Shown piece after piece: positions 28,301 to 36,218 of a stretch of DNA of 64,000 nt. This DNA is from Planctomycetaceae bacterium (lineage in GTDB: Bacteria; Planctomycetota; Planctomycetia; Planctomycetales; Planctomycetaceae), in the NCBI GenBank assembly GCA_017795105.1, contig CP051247.1, positions 5,977,001-6,041,000 of the forward strand. Direction: 5' to 3'. The translations under genes and the position numbers were made by a program. The notes under the pieces were generated by a model. It ran no database searches. It saw only the letters and a program-made list of their open reading frames with translations, and was not told the DNA's origin. Every line of letters starts with the position of its first letter. Within the stretch, counting starts at the first letter, position 1.

Positions 28301-30056
28301 AGGGGGAATTGGACTTATTTCTCTTGACCCGCAGCGGCTGCGAGTCGTGAATAGCACCATCTACGCCAACAGGGCAGGAACTGGAGCGGGAATACGACTG
28401 TCGTCAAACTCGACGGCGACCATTGACAATTCCATTATCGCGGGGGGGGAGAATGGATCTGATATTCAGATATACTTTGGAACGACTCTGACGGGAACGC
28501 ACAACATTATCGAAGATGGCCAGAATCTGGGCAGCCTTACGAATACCATTACCGGCGATCCGATGTTGGGAACGCTGGCCGACAACGGCGGTCCGACTTT
28601 AACGCATGCACCCGTCCCGAATTCTCCGGCGCTGAACCGCGGGAACAATAACAAAGCCGTCGATGAAAACTTAGCCCCCCTGTCGACTGATCAGCGAGGG
28701 TCTGGTTTCGACCGGATTATTACCCGCGTCGACATCGGAGCGTTCGAGGGGTTTATTGATCCCCGGACATCCATTGTCGGATTCACCAACGGCAACTGGT
28801 GGCTCACGCGGCCTGATGGCTCGGGAGATTACACCACAGCCGTGGCGGCGTCTGGACCCGCGAGTTCCTTCCGGAAGGTTCTCACTGGTGACTTCAACGG
28901 AGACGGCATCGACGATCTCGCGTGCTGGCTCAACAACGGCGAATGGCGAGTTGGTCTAGGCGACTCCGAAGGCAACTTCACGTTTTCGACCTGGACGACC
29001 TGGACTCATCCCAGCATCAAAGAGATTCACGTTGGGGATTTCAATGACGATGGTCTGGATGACATCATCGGACTGTTCGAGATCCCGAATCGCAACCGTG
29101 GACGCTGGTGGGTCGGCGTGTCGGACGGGGACCGCTTCGCCAACCGGAGCTGGGGCGACTTCGGCAACTTTTCGGGACTGCTGGATGTCGCGGTCGGTAA
29201 CTTCGACGGAGTGAAGGGAGACGATCTGGCGCTCATTACCGCGACCGGCAACATCTTTATGGTCAAGACGAGTAATTCCTCGTTCCAGTATCTGTTCTCC
29301 CACAACTGGAGCGTGAACTCCGGCTTCAACTTCTTTCAGGCCGGAGACTTTAACGGTGACGGTCGCGATGATCTGGTGGCCGTCTTCGGCAATGGAGCGG
29401 ACAAGAGTATTTTCGTCGCCAAGTCTCTGGGGCCGGCGACCGGCTTTGCAAGCCTCAAGTTCGCGGACCTGACTGCCACCCAGTCGTTCGACTCGTTTGT
29501 GGTGGGCGATTTCAACGGTGATGGTAAGGACGATGTCGCCGCGCGACTCAACACCACGAAATGGTGGCTGGGACTGGCGGGCGTGAATGTCTTTAACTTC
29601 ACATTCGGCACCACATGGTCGTTTGCCAGTAACGGGGTCCACGACATTCACGTCGGCAGTACGAATGGAGACGCCAACAGCGACATCCTCGGACGTGACA
29701 GCAACGGGAACTGGTACAGTGCCGAAGCCAATGGGACGAGCCTGGTCAACCGCGTCGTGGAAACGTGGGCCTCGGTCAACTGGCAATACGTCAACGGCGG
29801 CGACTACAGCACGCCCCCTGCCGCTCCGCCGAGCTTGGACGGCACGTTCTCACCACAAGCCGCGATCCAGACAACGGATGTCCAACCTGATCTCGCGAAA
29901 CGCTGGAGTGCCCCTGCTGAGCCGGGACGAGTGTATCACATCCCGAGCGATTCAGTTCAACTTGAGATTGGCCTGGAGCATCGACCGACAAGCAATCCAG
30001 AAGACTATCGTGCCTTCGGTGAAGAGAAGTTTCTGGATTTGCTGTTTGATGCGTAG
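25368..30056 (+). CDS. Lamin-tail, double beta-helix and FG-GAP surface protein, paralogue of the preceding gene
   Basis: 1562 residues from ATG 25368, which has CGGAG about 8 nt upstream; TTG 25332 and ATG 25338 are possible but less likely. The N-terminal motif CEQRVLLT is at 45-52. Residues about 54-215 resemble a lamin-tail domain (IFINEFHYDDTGADANEFVE, VAGPAGTELDGY). Two beta-helix blocks follow, about 218-690 and 695-1130, each opening with a VSLREAIxAAN segment and closing with a DQRGELRRR or DQRGSGFDR plus VDIGAxEG segment. One FG-GAP block at about 1135-1480 is closely similar to the first block of the 20931 gene (IKEIHVGDFNDDG, GRWWVGVSDG). The C-terminus is AFGEEKFLDLLFDA. The shared architecture shows a duplicated family; the ligand or role is unknown. 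Confidence 0.86.
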   Translation: MTSLHFLSRFEKQRFQRISHLFKSRRRNVAFDGRRTLGLWQSETCEQRVLLTTPIFINEFHYDDTGADANEFVEVAGPAGTELDGYLIALYDGATGSNYKTIELKEAIPDQDDGVGTLVFYAEGILDSVGGMALVDDQGSVLQFLSYEGAFTATDGPAQSMMSTDIGLDEDPAVSEGLSLSLQGAGGAYEDFLWGVVTATPGAKNNGQNLYPEIAPSVITVTTAVDENDGHLDSTTGTGVSLREAIIAANENPNLNTIIFDASLNGTPIQLTLGGGDDVAAVGDLDITSPVSIVGNGIANTTISAGADIDDLANTPGIQDRIFDVTTNGTLSLNGLGLTGGNSGTGGAILARNSGALNLTDTRVFGNYTSSGGGGLSIFLDSVVSIMNSTIEDNRAQGTGGGIFSRGQITMTSSTLSGNEAGTSGGGIFQNQNGVFNTELSTISGNTATDSGGGIYANTPGTVNLRTTTVSDNMANFGAGLFSRATVLIRDSTLSGNQASESGGGAHFATGTVKIINSTVSSNTAGSLGGGVYNEAATVTARNATIAMNVAMVAGGGISLGSSTSGDTFSLFNTIVAGNTKQGSTQSDIEGDDVHAASAYNIVTDSFLTAGGMTNGQNGNQIGRILTFVIDPALIDNGGPTQTHRAVGFAIDRGSNALALDENDQPLATDQRGELRRRLDVVDIGAMEGTSTSIGVTTAADVVDQFDGVVSLREAIVAANSTAEAATISFDASLDGTPIVLSRSGINEDESVSGDLDVSSDITIVGRGRTNTIIDGGADIDDIANTPGIGEAVFHVLSGASLHVDAVTITGGNRVASSGSNVNGGGIYSSGSVVTIVNSEVSRNLGYRGGGVHSDHFLTITDSVIANNQAHTGGGIHSSRRLTLLGTTVSHNISQALGGGIYARRTQFYESEIRQSTISENTAGTNGGGIAVDVGLIIDSTLWGNTSQSGGGVYALGEDADLTVINSTISGNSANYNAGGIGLISLDPQRLRVVNSTIYANRAGTGAGIRLSSNSTATIDNSIIAGGENGSDIQIYFGTTLTGTHNIIEDGQNLGSLTNTITGDPMLGTLADNGGPTLTHAPVPNSPALNRGNNNKAVDENLAPLSTDQRGSGFDRIITRVDIGAFEGFIDPRTSIVGFTNGNWWLTRPDGSGDYTTAVAASGPASSFRKVLTGDFNGDGIDDLACWLNNGEWRVGLGDSEGNFTFSTWTTWTHPSIKEIHVGDFNDDGLDDIIGLFEIPNRNRGRWWVGVSDGDRFANRSWGDFGNFSGLLDVAVGNFDGVKGDDLALITATGNIFMVKTSNSSFQYLFSHNWSVNSGFNFFQAGDFNGDGRDDLVAVFGNGADKSIFVAKSLGPATGFASLKFADLTATQSFDSFVVGDFNGDGKDDVAARLNTTKWWLGLAGVNVFNFTFGTTWSFASNGVHDIHVGSTNGDANSDILGRDSNGNWYSAEANGTSLVNRVVETWASVNWQYVNGGDYSTPPAAPPSLDGTFSPQAAIQTTDVQPDLAKRWSAPAEPGRVYHIPSDSVQLEIGLEHRPTSNPEDYRAFGEEKFLDLLFDA

Positions 30057-30120
30057 ATGAATCATCGAGTGCTCGTGGTATCGGTACATGTCCATCAGGG
30101 ACCGCGCCCGGTCGTGTCTG

Positions 30121-30304
30121 CTCTCAAGAACGCGCGTAATTTAAAGAATCTCGAAAATGCGCTCAGCTCTTGAGTTCTGTTGCGCCCCCATTCGTAAGTT
30201 CGCATTGGTCCGGTTCGGTTTTGGGGCGACCATTCGAAACCTTTTGCCGTAAGTCGTTGCCAGCACTCCCCCAGAAGAAGCTTGGAACGGGGCTGCCTGG
30301 AAGG
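30121..30304 (+). repeat. Dispersed direct repeat, copy 3
   Basis: Third copy of the element at 19216 and 20646, same orientation (ATCTCGAAAATGCGCTCAG, GGTCCGGTTCGGTTTTGGGG, ACCATTCGAAACCTTTTGCC, GTCGTTGCCAGCACT). It begins 65 nt after the stop of the 25368 gene. Copies 2 and 3 therefore bracket both paralogous surface-protein genes. Confidence 0.78.
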
Positions 30305-31029
30305 AGCAGGCGGATTGGAACGCGGGAAGATCGCGGACTCCGGCTCCTGCAATCGATTTTCAGTTCAGAAGATCGCACCGCACTCGCGAAGCTCTGGACA
30401 GACAACTCGCAGGACTTCTATAGCGACTCCGGCAGTAGAGAAAGTGGCTCGTCAGCCCGCTAGCCCAATGGATAGCGAGACCGGAGAGTCAGACTACGGC
30501 AAGATCGGCCGCGTGCACCTGCTCGAGTATCGAGACGGAATATCCAACGTTCAACCCGCGCTGGTCGAAAAACGCTTCGAAAGCCTCGCTCAAGTACCCT
30601 AAGAGGGTTTACTTTCTCCAAACAGAAAAAAATCTCCGCAATGTTATTCTTGTGTGAGGGAAAGTCGCGACCGTTGTCGCTGTATTATTCGCCGTGGTGA
30701 ATGCACTCCGTTTCATGACACGGAGCACAAGCATGGTTCTCCGAGTATGGCATTCTCTCTTCACATCAAGAGACGAAGCGAAGGTTCCAGGAGGATGAAT
30801 AATCGCAATATACATTATCAGTCGTGGATGGTTGTGACGAAGTTAAACAAATAGCCGTGGTTGCATGTTTGTGCACGTGACATTAATCTCCTGAGGCTGG
30901 TCGAATGGTCTGATGCACATCCAGCGATGGTATGGATAGTATTTCGCAGACAGTTTGGGGTACACCCCGATTTCGTCGTAAAGGCCGCTACGGACGAACG
31001 ACGGGACAGCCGATCCGAGTCAAGCGAGA
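30305..31029 (+). other. Gene-poor stretch with decayed sequence
   Basis: No intact gene. A strong ribosome binding site (AGGAGG, 30788-30793) precedes a 19-codon ORF at 30795-30854 (MNNRNIHYQSWMVVTKLNK), which looks like the 5' stub of a lost gene rather than a real small protein. The stretch joins repeat copy 3 to the inverted FG-GAP pseudogene. Confidence 0.4.
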
Positions 31030-31390
31030 GGGAAATCACCGACATGAACTACCTTAATGTTGGCTCCGGCCCGTGTGGGCCAAGCTGTGAGCGTGAAGTG
31101 ATAGTTTCCATCGCTCAATCTCATCCGCGATTGACCATTCAATAGCCAGGCGACGATGTCCTCATAACCATCTCCGTTGAAATCTGCGGTGAGCGCCTTT
31201 GTGAATGTGCAGGCAAGCCCCGAAGTCGCGAGACTTGCCTGGTACTTGCTGCTTCTGTCAGTTGCGATCAGCCCGATTTCCCATCATAGAATCCTGCGGT
31301 TGATGTCTGTGGGACGAAGAACAACTCAGACGCACCGATATCGACGTGCTCATCTATAACGCGGTCATAAATACCAATCCCGCTGTGCTT
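31030..31390 (-). pseudogene. Decayed minus-strand fragment of a beta-helix/FG-GAP surface protein
   Basis: Reading the minus strand downward from about 31390 gives GIGIYDRVIDEHVDIGASEL, TAGFYDGKSG, then in another frame TADFNGDGYEDIVAWLLNGQ and NIKVVHVGDF before a stop. These line up in order with the two intact paralogues (FDRIITRVDIGAFEG, SIVGFTNGNWW, TGDFNGDGxxDIAxWLNNG, IKEIHVGDF). At least one stop and one frame change interrupt it, and both the beta-helix part and the rest of the propeller are gone. It is inverted relative to the paralogues, so at least one rearrangement occurred. Confidence 0.75.
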
Positions 31391-31408
31391 ACTCTCTTAG
31401 CCGAATGA

Positions 31409-34400
31409 ATGTCCATGAAGTCCAATCTACCGGTATGTTGCAGTCAAGCGATACCTGCAAGCATCCTCGCCTGTTTGCTGACTCTGTCGGGGTGTGAGGG
31501 AGCACATACGTCCCCATCAGCTCCTGCGGTAATTGATCCCGAGACGACTGTTGAGACCTCGGTTGCTAAGGTCCCAGAACATCTGACCGAGAGCGAGCTG
31601 GTCGCGTTTGGCAAGATTGCGACCCAATTGTATGTTCGGAACGGAAATGTTCAGGAACCCCTTTTGGAGGCAGATTCAGTAGATGAATTTTCTAGAAGAT
31701 CTCTGACACCGGTGGGCAAAGATGTATCGGAGCGGTTGAATGCATGTCTTAAGCAAGTTCAGCTGATCTATGACAAGATCAACGAGTCGATTAGGGTGGA
31801 GGATTCCAGGAAGCAACATCAATACAAGGCCTTCGGTTACGGACTTCTGGCGGTGCTGGATGACGAACACCGCTCTGCAGATACAAAGGATGCCCTCAGC
31901 AATGCTTTTGGGGCCGTCTTCGACTCTGCTCGACTTCAGCAGCTCTGCACCGAAATTCGTGATCTCCGCCTGACGATTGAACGGAGGTTGAGACCGGATG
32001 CTTGGGAAAGGGTCCTGCCATCGCTCGAGTATTTACATTCCGGAGTTTCCGCACGAGCCCCTTTGGCGTTTTCGGTAATGCCTTACGAGGAATTGTCCGA
32101 AGCGAGGGCAGGTGGAGTCATTGTTCGTGCTCCGACGGTCCAGCGACGGACAAAGGTGAAAAATGTCTCTTCGGCAACTTTGACCAGTGCGTTCGTCCAA
32201 CTCAGCATGAAGAGCGTCGACGAAGCATTCTCGGTGCCAGAAGGGATGCGGTCTGGACTGCCCGCGACGCACACGGATTACTTCTTTGTTGAAGAGTGGA
32301 GAGCTGGCGAAGAGATTGTCTGTGACATGGGTGAAGCGTGGAACGAGTCTGCAGAACAGCGCACATATCACCTGTCGATCCGTCTCTGGTCGAAAGACGC
32401 AACCTATCAAGAGGACGACGTCGTCCAGGTGGCGAACTATGAGCGTTATCTGACTGATACTCTTGAGTCGTGCCTCACGCTGTATGCCGACGGGGAGTTA
32501 GATAGCGCACTACGAACAGCCGAGTATCTAGACCTGATCACCATTCGCTCAAGCGAGCATTCCCAGCAAGTCCGAAATATTAAGTCTGAGCTCATTTCAG
32601 CGATAAGAGATCGGGAACTGCTCCATTTAGCCCTTGAAGACAATTCAAAGTTCGAGCTGGACTGGACGCTTGGTAAGCACAGAGGGCAACTTGGGCTGCA
32701 ATTCGTCGGGTACACGAAGGGCGATCGAGGTCCAATTGGCATTGGCAATGAGGCAGATCGATTTAAGGCGAGGCTTTACCTGATCGCTTCCCCAACGATT
32801 TTCAGCACTGTTGAGGGCGAGATTCGATTCGGTGATGACAAAGGGCGTTACCAGTTGCACATTTTGAAGAGGGCCGACGGCGTCAAGTACGATGATCGCG
32901 GGGGACGCTACGATGCGAGAGATATTGTCGATCCACGCGAGAATGTAACGTTCCTGCTAAAACATCACAATCGGGGATTTGCCTTCTGGTATGAGAATGG
33001 GACGTTTGTCGGATCGGACAGTGCCGGTTCCCAGTTCTGCGAGATCGGCAAGACTACGCCGGATGCTACTAATGCAGAGCGTCTTCTCTCGTCGCGTGCG
33101 GGAGCAGCCGGTGGCTATGGGATTGTCTGCCCTGAAGAACTCACGAATGCGCTTTCCCCACGTCTCGAATGTCCATTGGAATACACCGAAGGCGAGGCTT
33201 ACCGTTTGCATGTGGATCAGTTTGATCCATATGATCCTGCCACAGGCGACTTCGTTCATAATGTGATGTATTCGAGTCGCCGACCGACCGTTTACTGTAT
33301 TTTGAATTACCGATTGTCGGCATGGGACGTGGAGTCTTCCGCCGGTCGTGTACTCGACAATGAGTACACTTACACCTCGATTACCGAAGACGGTCGTTTG
33401 ATTGCAGGCGCAACTTATCAGGGCAAATTGCATCTGATCGACACAGGCGACGGTAGTCTTCTCCACGAGTATCCCGAATCAATGGCTTCCCACTGTCTTT
33501 CAGGCGATGGAGAACGAATTTATCTTGCGGATCACAGCGGGAAAGTCTACCTGGGATCCACGAGATCTCCCTTCAAGTACAGAGAGGTGGCCAGCCATCG
33601 TTCCGCTGTCAGAGGATTGTGCGTCAGCAGATCTGGTTCGAAGTTGCTCTGCTGTTACGACAAGAATCTGATTAGTACCTGGAGCGGAAATGAAGAGAAC
33701 CTCAGGTACTCGGGCGAATACACTGTGGCGGAGGATGGCGAAGCCCATCTACAAACGGTGTTAAGCGAGGACGGCAAGCGCGCGCTGTCTATCGTTTATC
33801 TCGGAAGCAATAGTAAGTTCGAACCGTTGGGGCCGTTTCGAGTCAAAATCTGGGACGTAGGTTCCCATGAGATGCTACACCAGGCAGACATCAGGACGAA
33901 TGCATGGAGTATCGCGGTCTCGCCGGACTGGAAAGTCTTTGCGCTCGGTCTGAGGAATGGCCAGATTTCCGTCGTTGACGCGACAACTGGGCAAGAGATC
34001 AGACGGCTACACGGACATGCAGCGATTGTAAGCTCAGTCAGATTCTCTGCCGATCAGAGGTTCCTCTTGTCCGGGTGCTACAATGACTGGGTTATTGCAT
34101 GGGGATTGCCGCAGGAAGTATGGAATGACCGACGGTCGAATACTACCGGCAGTCGCGGTCCAGAGAAAACTCGCAGTGGGATTAGCGAGACGATGCCAAA
34201 AAATAAGTCGGTCGATGCTGAGTACGTATTCAAGAAAGAAACAGCAAATATTACGACGAAGCTCCGACTGATCGAAAAACGGGTCAAAGATAAAGACGAA
34301 GTATACTTGGATGATCCATATGTCCTCGACATCCAAGAGTCAATGACGCAACTTGCGGCGATCAGCGCGTGGTCTACCGAGCAAGAAAAAGTCATCGCAG

Positions 34401-34471
34401 AGTTGAAAGAGCGAGTTGCAGCCCTTCCTCTGGTGAAGCGACCTCGAATTCAGATCGAGGACGTCAAGTAG
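31409..34471 (+). CDS. Large lipoprotein with WD40-like repeats, function unknown
   Basis: 1020 residues from ATG 31409 (a second ATG is two codons on). A lipoprotein signal with lipobox LTLSGC ends near C29, so it should be anchored to a membrane and face the periplasm or outside. Residues about 60-620 are mixed helical and beta and match no family I recognise. Residues about 625-905 carry WD40/quinoprotein-like blades (AWDVESSAGRVL, LHGHAAIVSSVRFSADQRFL, LLSGCYNDWVIAWG, VKIWDVGSHEML). The last 80 residues are helical and charged, likely a coiled coil. It stands alone, with decayed sequence on both sides. A scaffold or interaction role would fit WD40 proteins but is not shown. Confidence 0.75.
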   Translation: MSMKSNLPVCCSQAIPASILACLLTLSGCEGAHTSPSAPAVIDPETTVETSVAKVPEHLTESELVAFGKIATQLYVRNGNVQEPLLEADSVDEFSRRSLTPVGKDVSERLNACLKQVQLIYDKINESIRVEDSRKQHQYKAFGYGLLAVLDDEHRSADTKDALSNAFGAVFDSARLQQLCTEIRDLRLTIERRLRPDAWERVLPSLEYLHSGVSARAPLAFSVMPYEELSEARAGGVIVRAPTVQRRTKVKNVSSATLTSAFVQLSMKSVDEAFSVPEGMRSGLPATHTDYFFVEEWRAGEEIVCDMGEAWNESAEQRTYHLSIRLWSKDATYQEDDVVQVANYERYLTDTLESCLTLYADGELDSALRTAEYLDLITIRSSEHSQQVRNIKSELISAIRDRELLHLALEDNSKFELDWTLGKHRGQLGLQFVGYTKGDRGPIGIGNEADRFKARLYLIASPTIFSTVEGEIRFGDDKGRYQLHILKRADGVKYDDRGGRYDARDIVDPRENVTFLLKHHNRGFAFWYENGTFVGSDSAGSQFCEIGKTTPDATNAERLLSSRAGAAGGYGIVCPEELTNALSPRLECPLEYTEGEAYRLHVDQFDPYDPATGDFVHNVMYSSRRPTVYCILNYRLSAWDVESSAGRVLDNEYTYTSITEDGRLIAGATYQGKLHLIDTGDGSLLHEYPESMASHCLSGDGERIYLADHSGKVYLGSTRSPFKYREVASHRSAVRGLCVSRSGSKLLCCYDKNLISTWSGNEENLRYSGEYTVAEDGEAHLQTVLSEDGKRALSIVYLGSNSKFEPLGPFRVKIWDVGSHEMLHQADIRTNAWSIAVSPDWKVFALGLRNGQISVVDATTGQEIRRLHGHAAIVSSVRFSADQRFLLSGCYNDWVIAWGLPQEVWNDRRSNTTGSRGPEKTRSGISETMPKNKSVDAEYVFKKETANITTKLRLIEKRVKDKDEVYLDDPYVLDIQESMTQLAAISAWSTEQEKVIAELKERVAALPLVKRPRIQIEDVK

Positions 34472-34569
34472 TTCTCCGAGGGTGAATAAATCTGTTAATG
34501 AGTAGACGGGATCGGAACTGATCATCGACGCGGCGTTCGGTCTGGCGGTGCAGGCGGAGAGCCAATTGC

Positions 34570-34720
34570 GTCGCATTACCCGAAGATGTCGGCGTGCCGG
34601 TGCAGAAATGCGTCCCAGGAATCGTCATCCCGCCGGGGCTGGGGGCGTGGCCCACGGCTTTGATGATGTTCCGAAATGTGCTGCGTGAGATCCTTTTTCG
34701 GAGGCTCTCAATCCGGTATT
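34570..34720 (-). pseudogene. Internal remnant of an rve-type integrase/transposase
   Basis: On the minus strand, RIESLRKRISRSTFRNIIKA then VGHAPSP is followed in a shifted frame by RRDDDSWDAFLHRHADIFG and a stop. This matches the segment just before the first catalytic Asp in planctomycete integrases (VSRxTVRNILKAxGHDPxP, xxTWxxFLxxHA). The catalytic core is absent. It may belong to the same element type as the N-terminal remnant at 20480. Confidence 0.6.
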
Positions 34721-34814
34721 CCATTAGCGCGCAGCCATCGCCCGTCCCTTCGGCCATGTGACAGCCGACATGTCTGACCGTGAACTTTCTCCGGTTCGGT
34801 TCTTCTCGGCTTCA

Positions 34815-34826
34815 CCCCCCCCCCCC
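34815..34826 (+). repeat. Poly-C run of 12
   Basis: An uninterrupted run of twelve C, unusual in this window and prone to slippage or to sequencing error. It is intergenic. Confidence 0.9.
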
Positions 34827-35477
34827 AGCGTTCCTCTCCTGGCGGATGAATGAAATCAGCTCTTTGAACCATGTCGCAGCAGTTGCAGTCGCTCTGACCT
34901 GGTTATACGGATGTGCGGAGGCAGCTGAGCCCGGAGAGTTTCGTTCTCATTCCTCAGGTCGGCCCGCATCACGAAGAGCGAATGCACGTACGTCGCATGC
35001 CGATCGTCGATTGATTTCATTGTCAGTGGAGCTTCTTTTCATGTGCGAAGAGCATTTGCCCCCAGGAGTCAGTCAGTGTATGGGATTCTTGGAGCCATGC
35101 GCCGGATGAGTTCGCCTCAGCGTGGGATCTTTTGCTTGGCTCGGCGGGTTCATTCTCGGCAGAGAAACGTGACGCGGCTCGTCAGGGAAGATGGATGTCG
35201 ATTGATATTGGCCAACTGGACAGGGATCTAGCTCAGTGAGGCGATGTTGGTTAACATTCTGACAGATGTCACGGGAGTTCTGACCATCGGCCTCTTACCC
35301 GGTGTCACGCGGGGTTTCCAAACCCGTGACCGGCCATCAACCGTGTGGATGGCGTAACTGCATCCGTTCTGAATCCGAAACATCGCCCTGGGAAACATGG
35401 GTCTGTCTTCTGGCCAAGTCGTGGGACTCCCTGAATCATCGGTCGATCAGGTCCTTTGACTGGGAGTTCCATGCTGG
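34827..35477 (+). other. Long leader region upstream of the ECF sigma factor, with a hairpin at 35299-35333
   Basis: No supported gene in 650 nt. An imperfect hairpin pairs CCGGTGTCACGCGGGGTTT with AAACCCGTGACCGG (35299-35333). It has no T tract, so it is more likely a regulatory or attenuator structure than a terminator. No promoter was assigned. Confidence 0.45.
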
Positions 35478-36056
35478 ATGAACGACACGCAAAACGTCAC
35501 GCAGATTCTCCATAACGTCGAAGCGGGAGATCCCTCGGCCGCTCAGGCGTTGCTGCCGATTGTGTATGACGAGCTCCGTCGAGTCGCGGGTGAGAAACTC
35601 GCCAACGAAAAGCCGGGGCAGACGCTCGAAGCCACGGCGCTAGTGCATGAAGTCTGGTTGCGACTGGTTGATGTCGAGTACGTCCAGCACTTCTCGAGCC
35701 GCCGGCACTTCTTCGGGGCCGCAGCAGAAGCGATGCGGCGAATCCTGGTCGACAGCGCTCGCCGCAAGAATCGCCGGAAACACGGTGCCGACTGGCGGCG
35801 AATTACGATCCAACTCGACGATGTCCCGGTTGCCGCCGGTGACAGTTTGCTGGAATCTCTCGACGAGGCCCTGCAGCGTTTCCAGCAGGTGGACTCGGTC
35901 GCCTGCGAGCTGGTCAAGCTGAGGTACTTCGCGGGGCTGTCGCTGCGGGACGCTGGTCAGGCTCTCGAACTGGCTCCCCGAACTGCCGATCGGCTCTGGG
36001 CTTATGCCAAGGCGTGGTTGCTGCGAGAGCTCCAGCGTGATCCCTGCACTTCCTAA
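35478..36056 (+). CDS. ECF-type RNA polymerase sigma factor (TIGR02999-like, planctomycete)
   Basis: 192 residues, close to the family's usual length. Sigma region 2 spans about 20-100 (LLPIVYDELRRVAGEKLANE, TLEATALVHEVWLRLVD, RRHFFGAAAEAMRRILVDSA). Region 4 is at about 145-187 (LVKLRYFAGLSLRDAGQALE). The TALVHEVWLRL and FFGAAAEAMRRILVD segments are typical of TIGR02999 sigma factors, which in planctomycetes usually lie beside a Ser/Thr kinase, as here (162 nt upstream). No anti-sigma factor is seen, so control by phosphorylation through the downstream kinase is likely from family knowledge but not shown here. Confidence 0.92.
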   Translation: MNDTQNVTQILHNVEAGDPSAAQALLPIVYDELRRVAGEKLANEKPGQTLEATALVHEVWLRLVDVEYVQHFSSRRHFFGAAAEAMRRILVDSARRKNRRKHGADWRRITIQLDDVPVAAGDSLLESLDEALQRFQQVDSVACELVKLRYFAGLSLRDAGQALELAPRTADRLWAYAKAWLLRELQRDPCTS

Positions 36057-36218
36057 TGATTCATCCCGCCTCAAAATTTGTTCCATTTTCCTGGCGCACC
36101 TATAGGAAAAAGATCGCCACGGAAATACAGACGGAACTCTTCGATAACAACCATGCTCGCCACATAGTGCCGGAGTCAGCGGAAGGCTATTTGAGTGAAC
36201 AGTTCGCGGGACGACATT

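Noticed and set aside
26400..28400. Repeating GGxG-coding units as a CRISPR or tandem DNA repeat
   Set aside because: The units are degenerate beta-helix turns at the protein level, with no conserved DNA repeat and no spacers.
28956..29786. A 276-codon minus-strand open frame
   Set aside because: Antisense to the FG-GAP block of the 25368 gene; composition follows the opposite strand's repeats.
30795..30854. A 19-codon ORF with a strong AGGAGG site as a small protein gene
   Set aside because: Too short to support, no conservation known, and set in decayed sequence. Noted as a likely stub.
34780..35109. A 109-codon plus-strand open frame with a hydrophobic stretch
   Set aside because: It crosses the poly-C run, has no family match and no good ribosome binding site.
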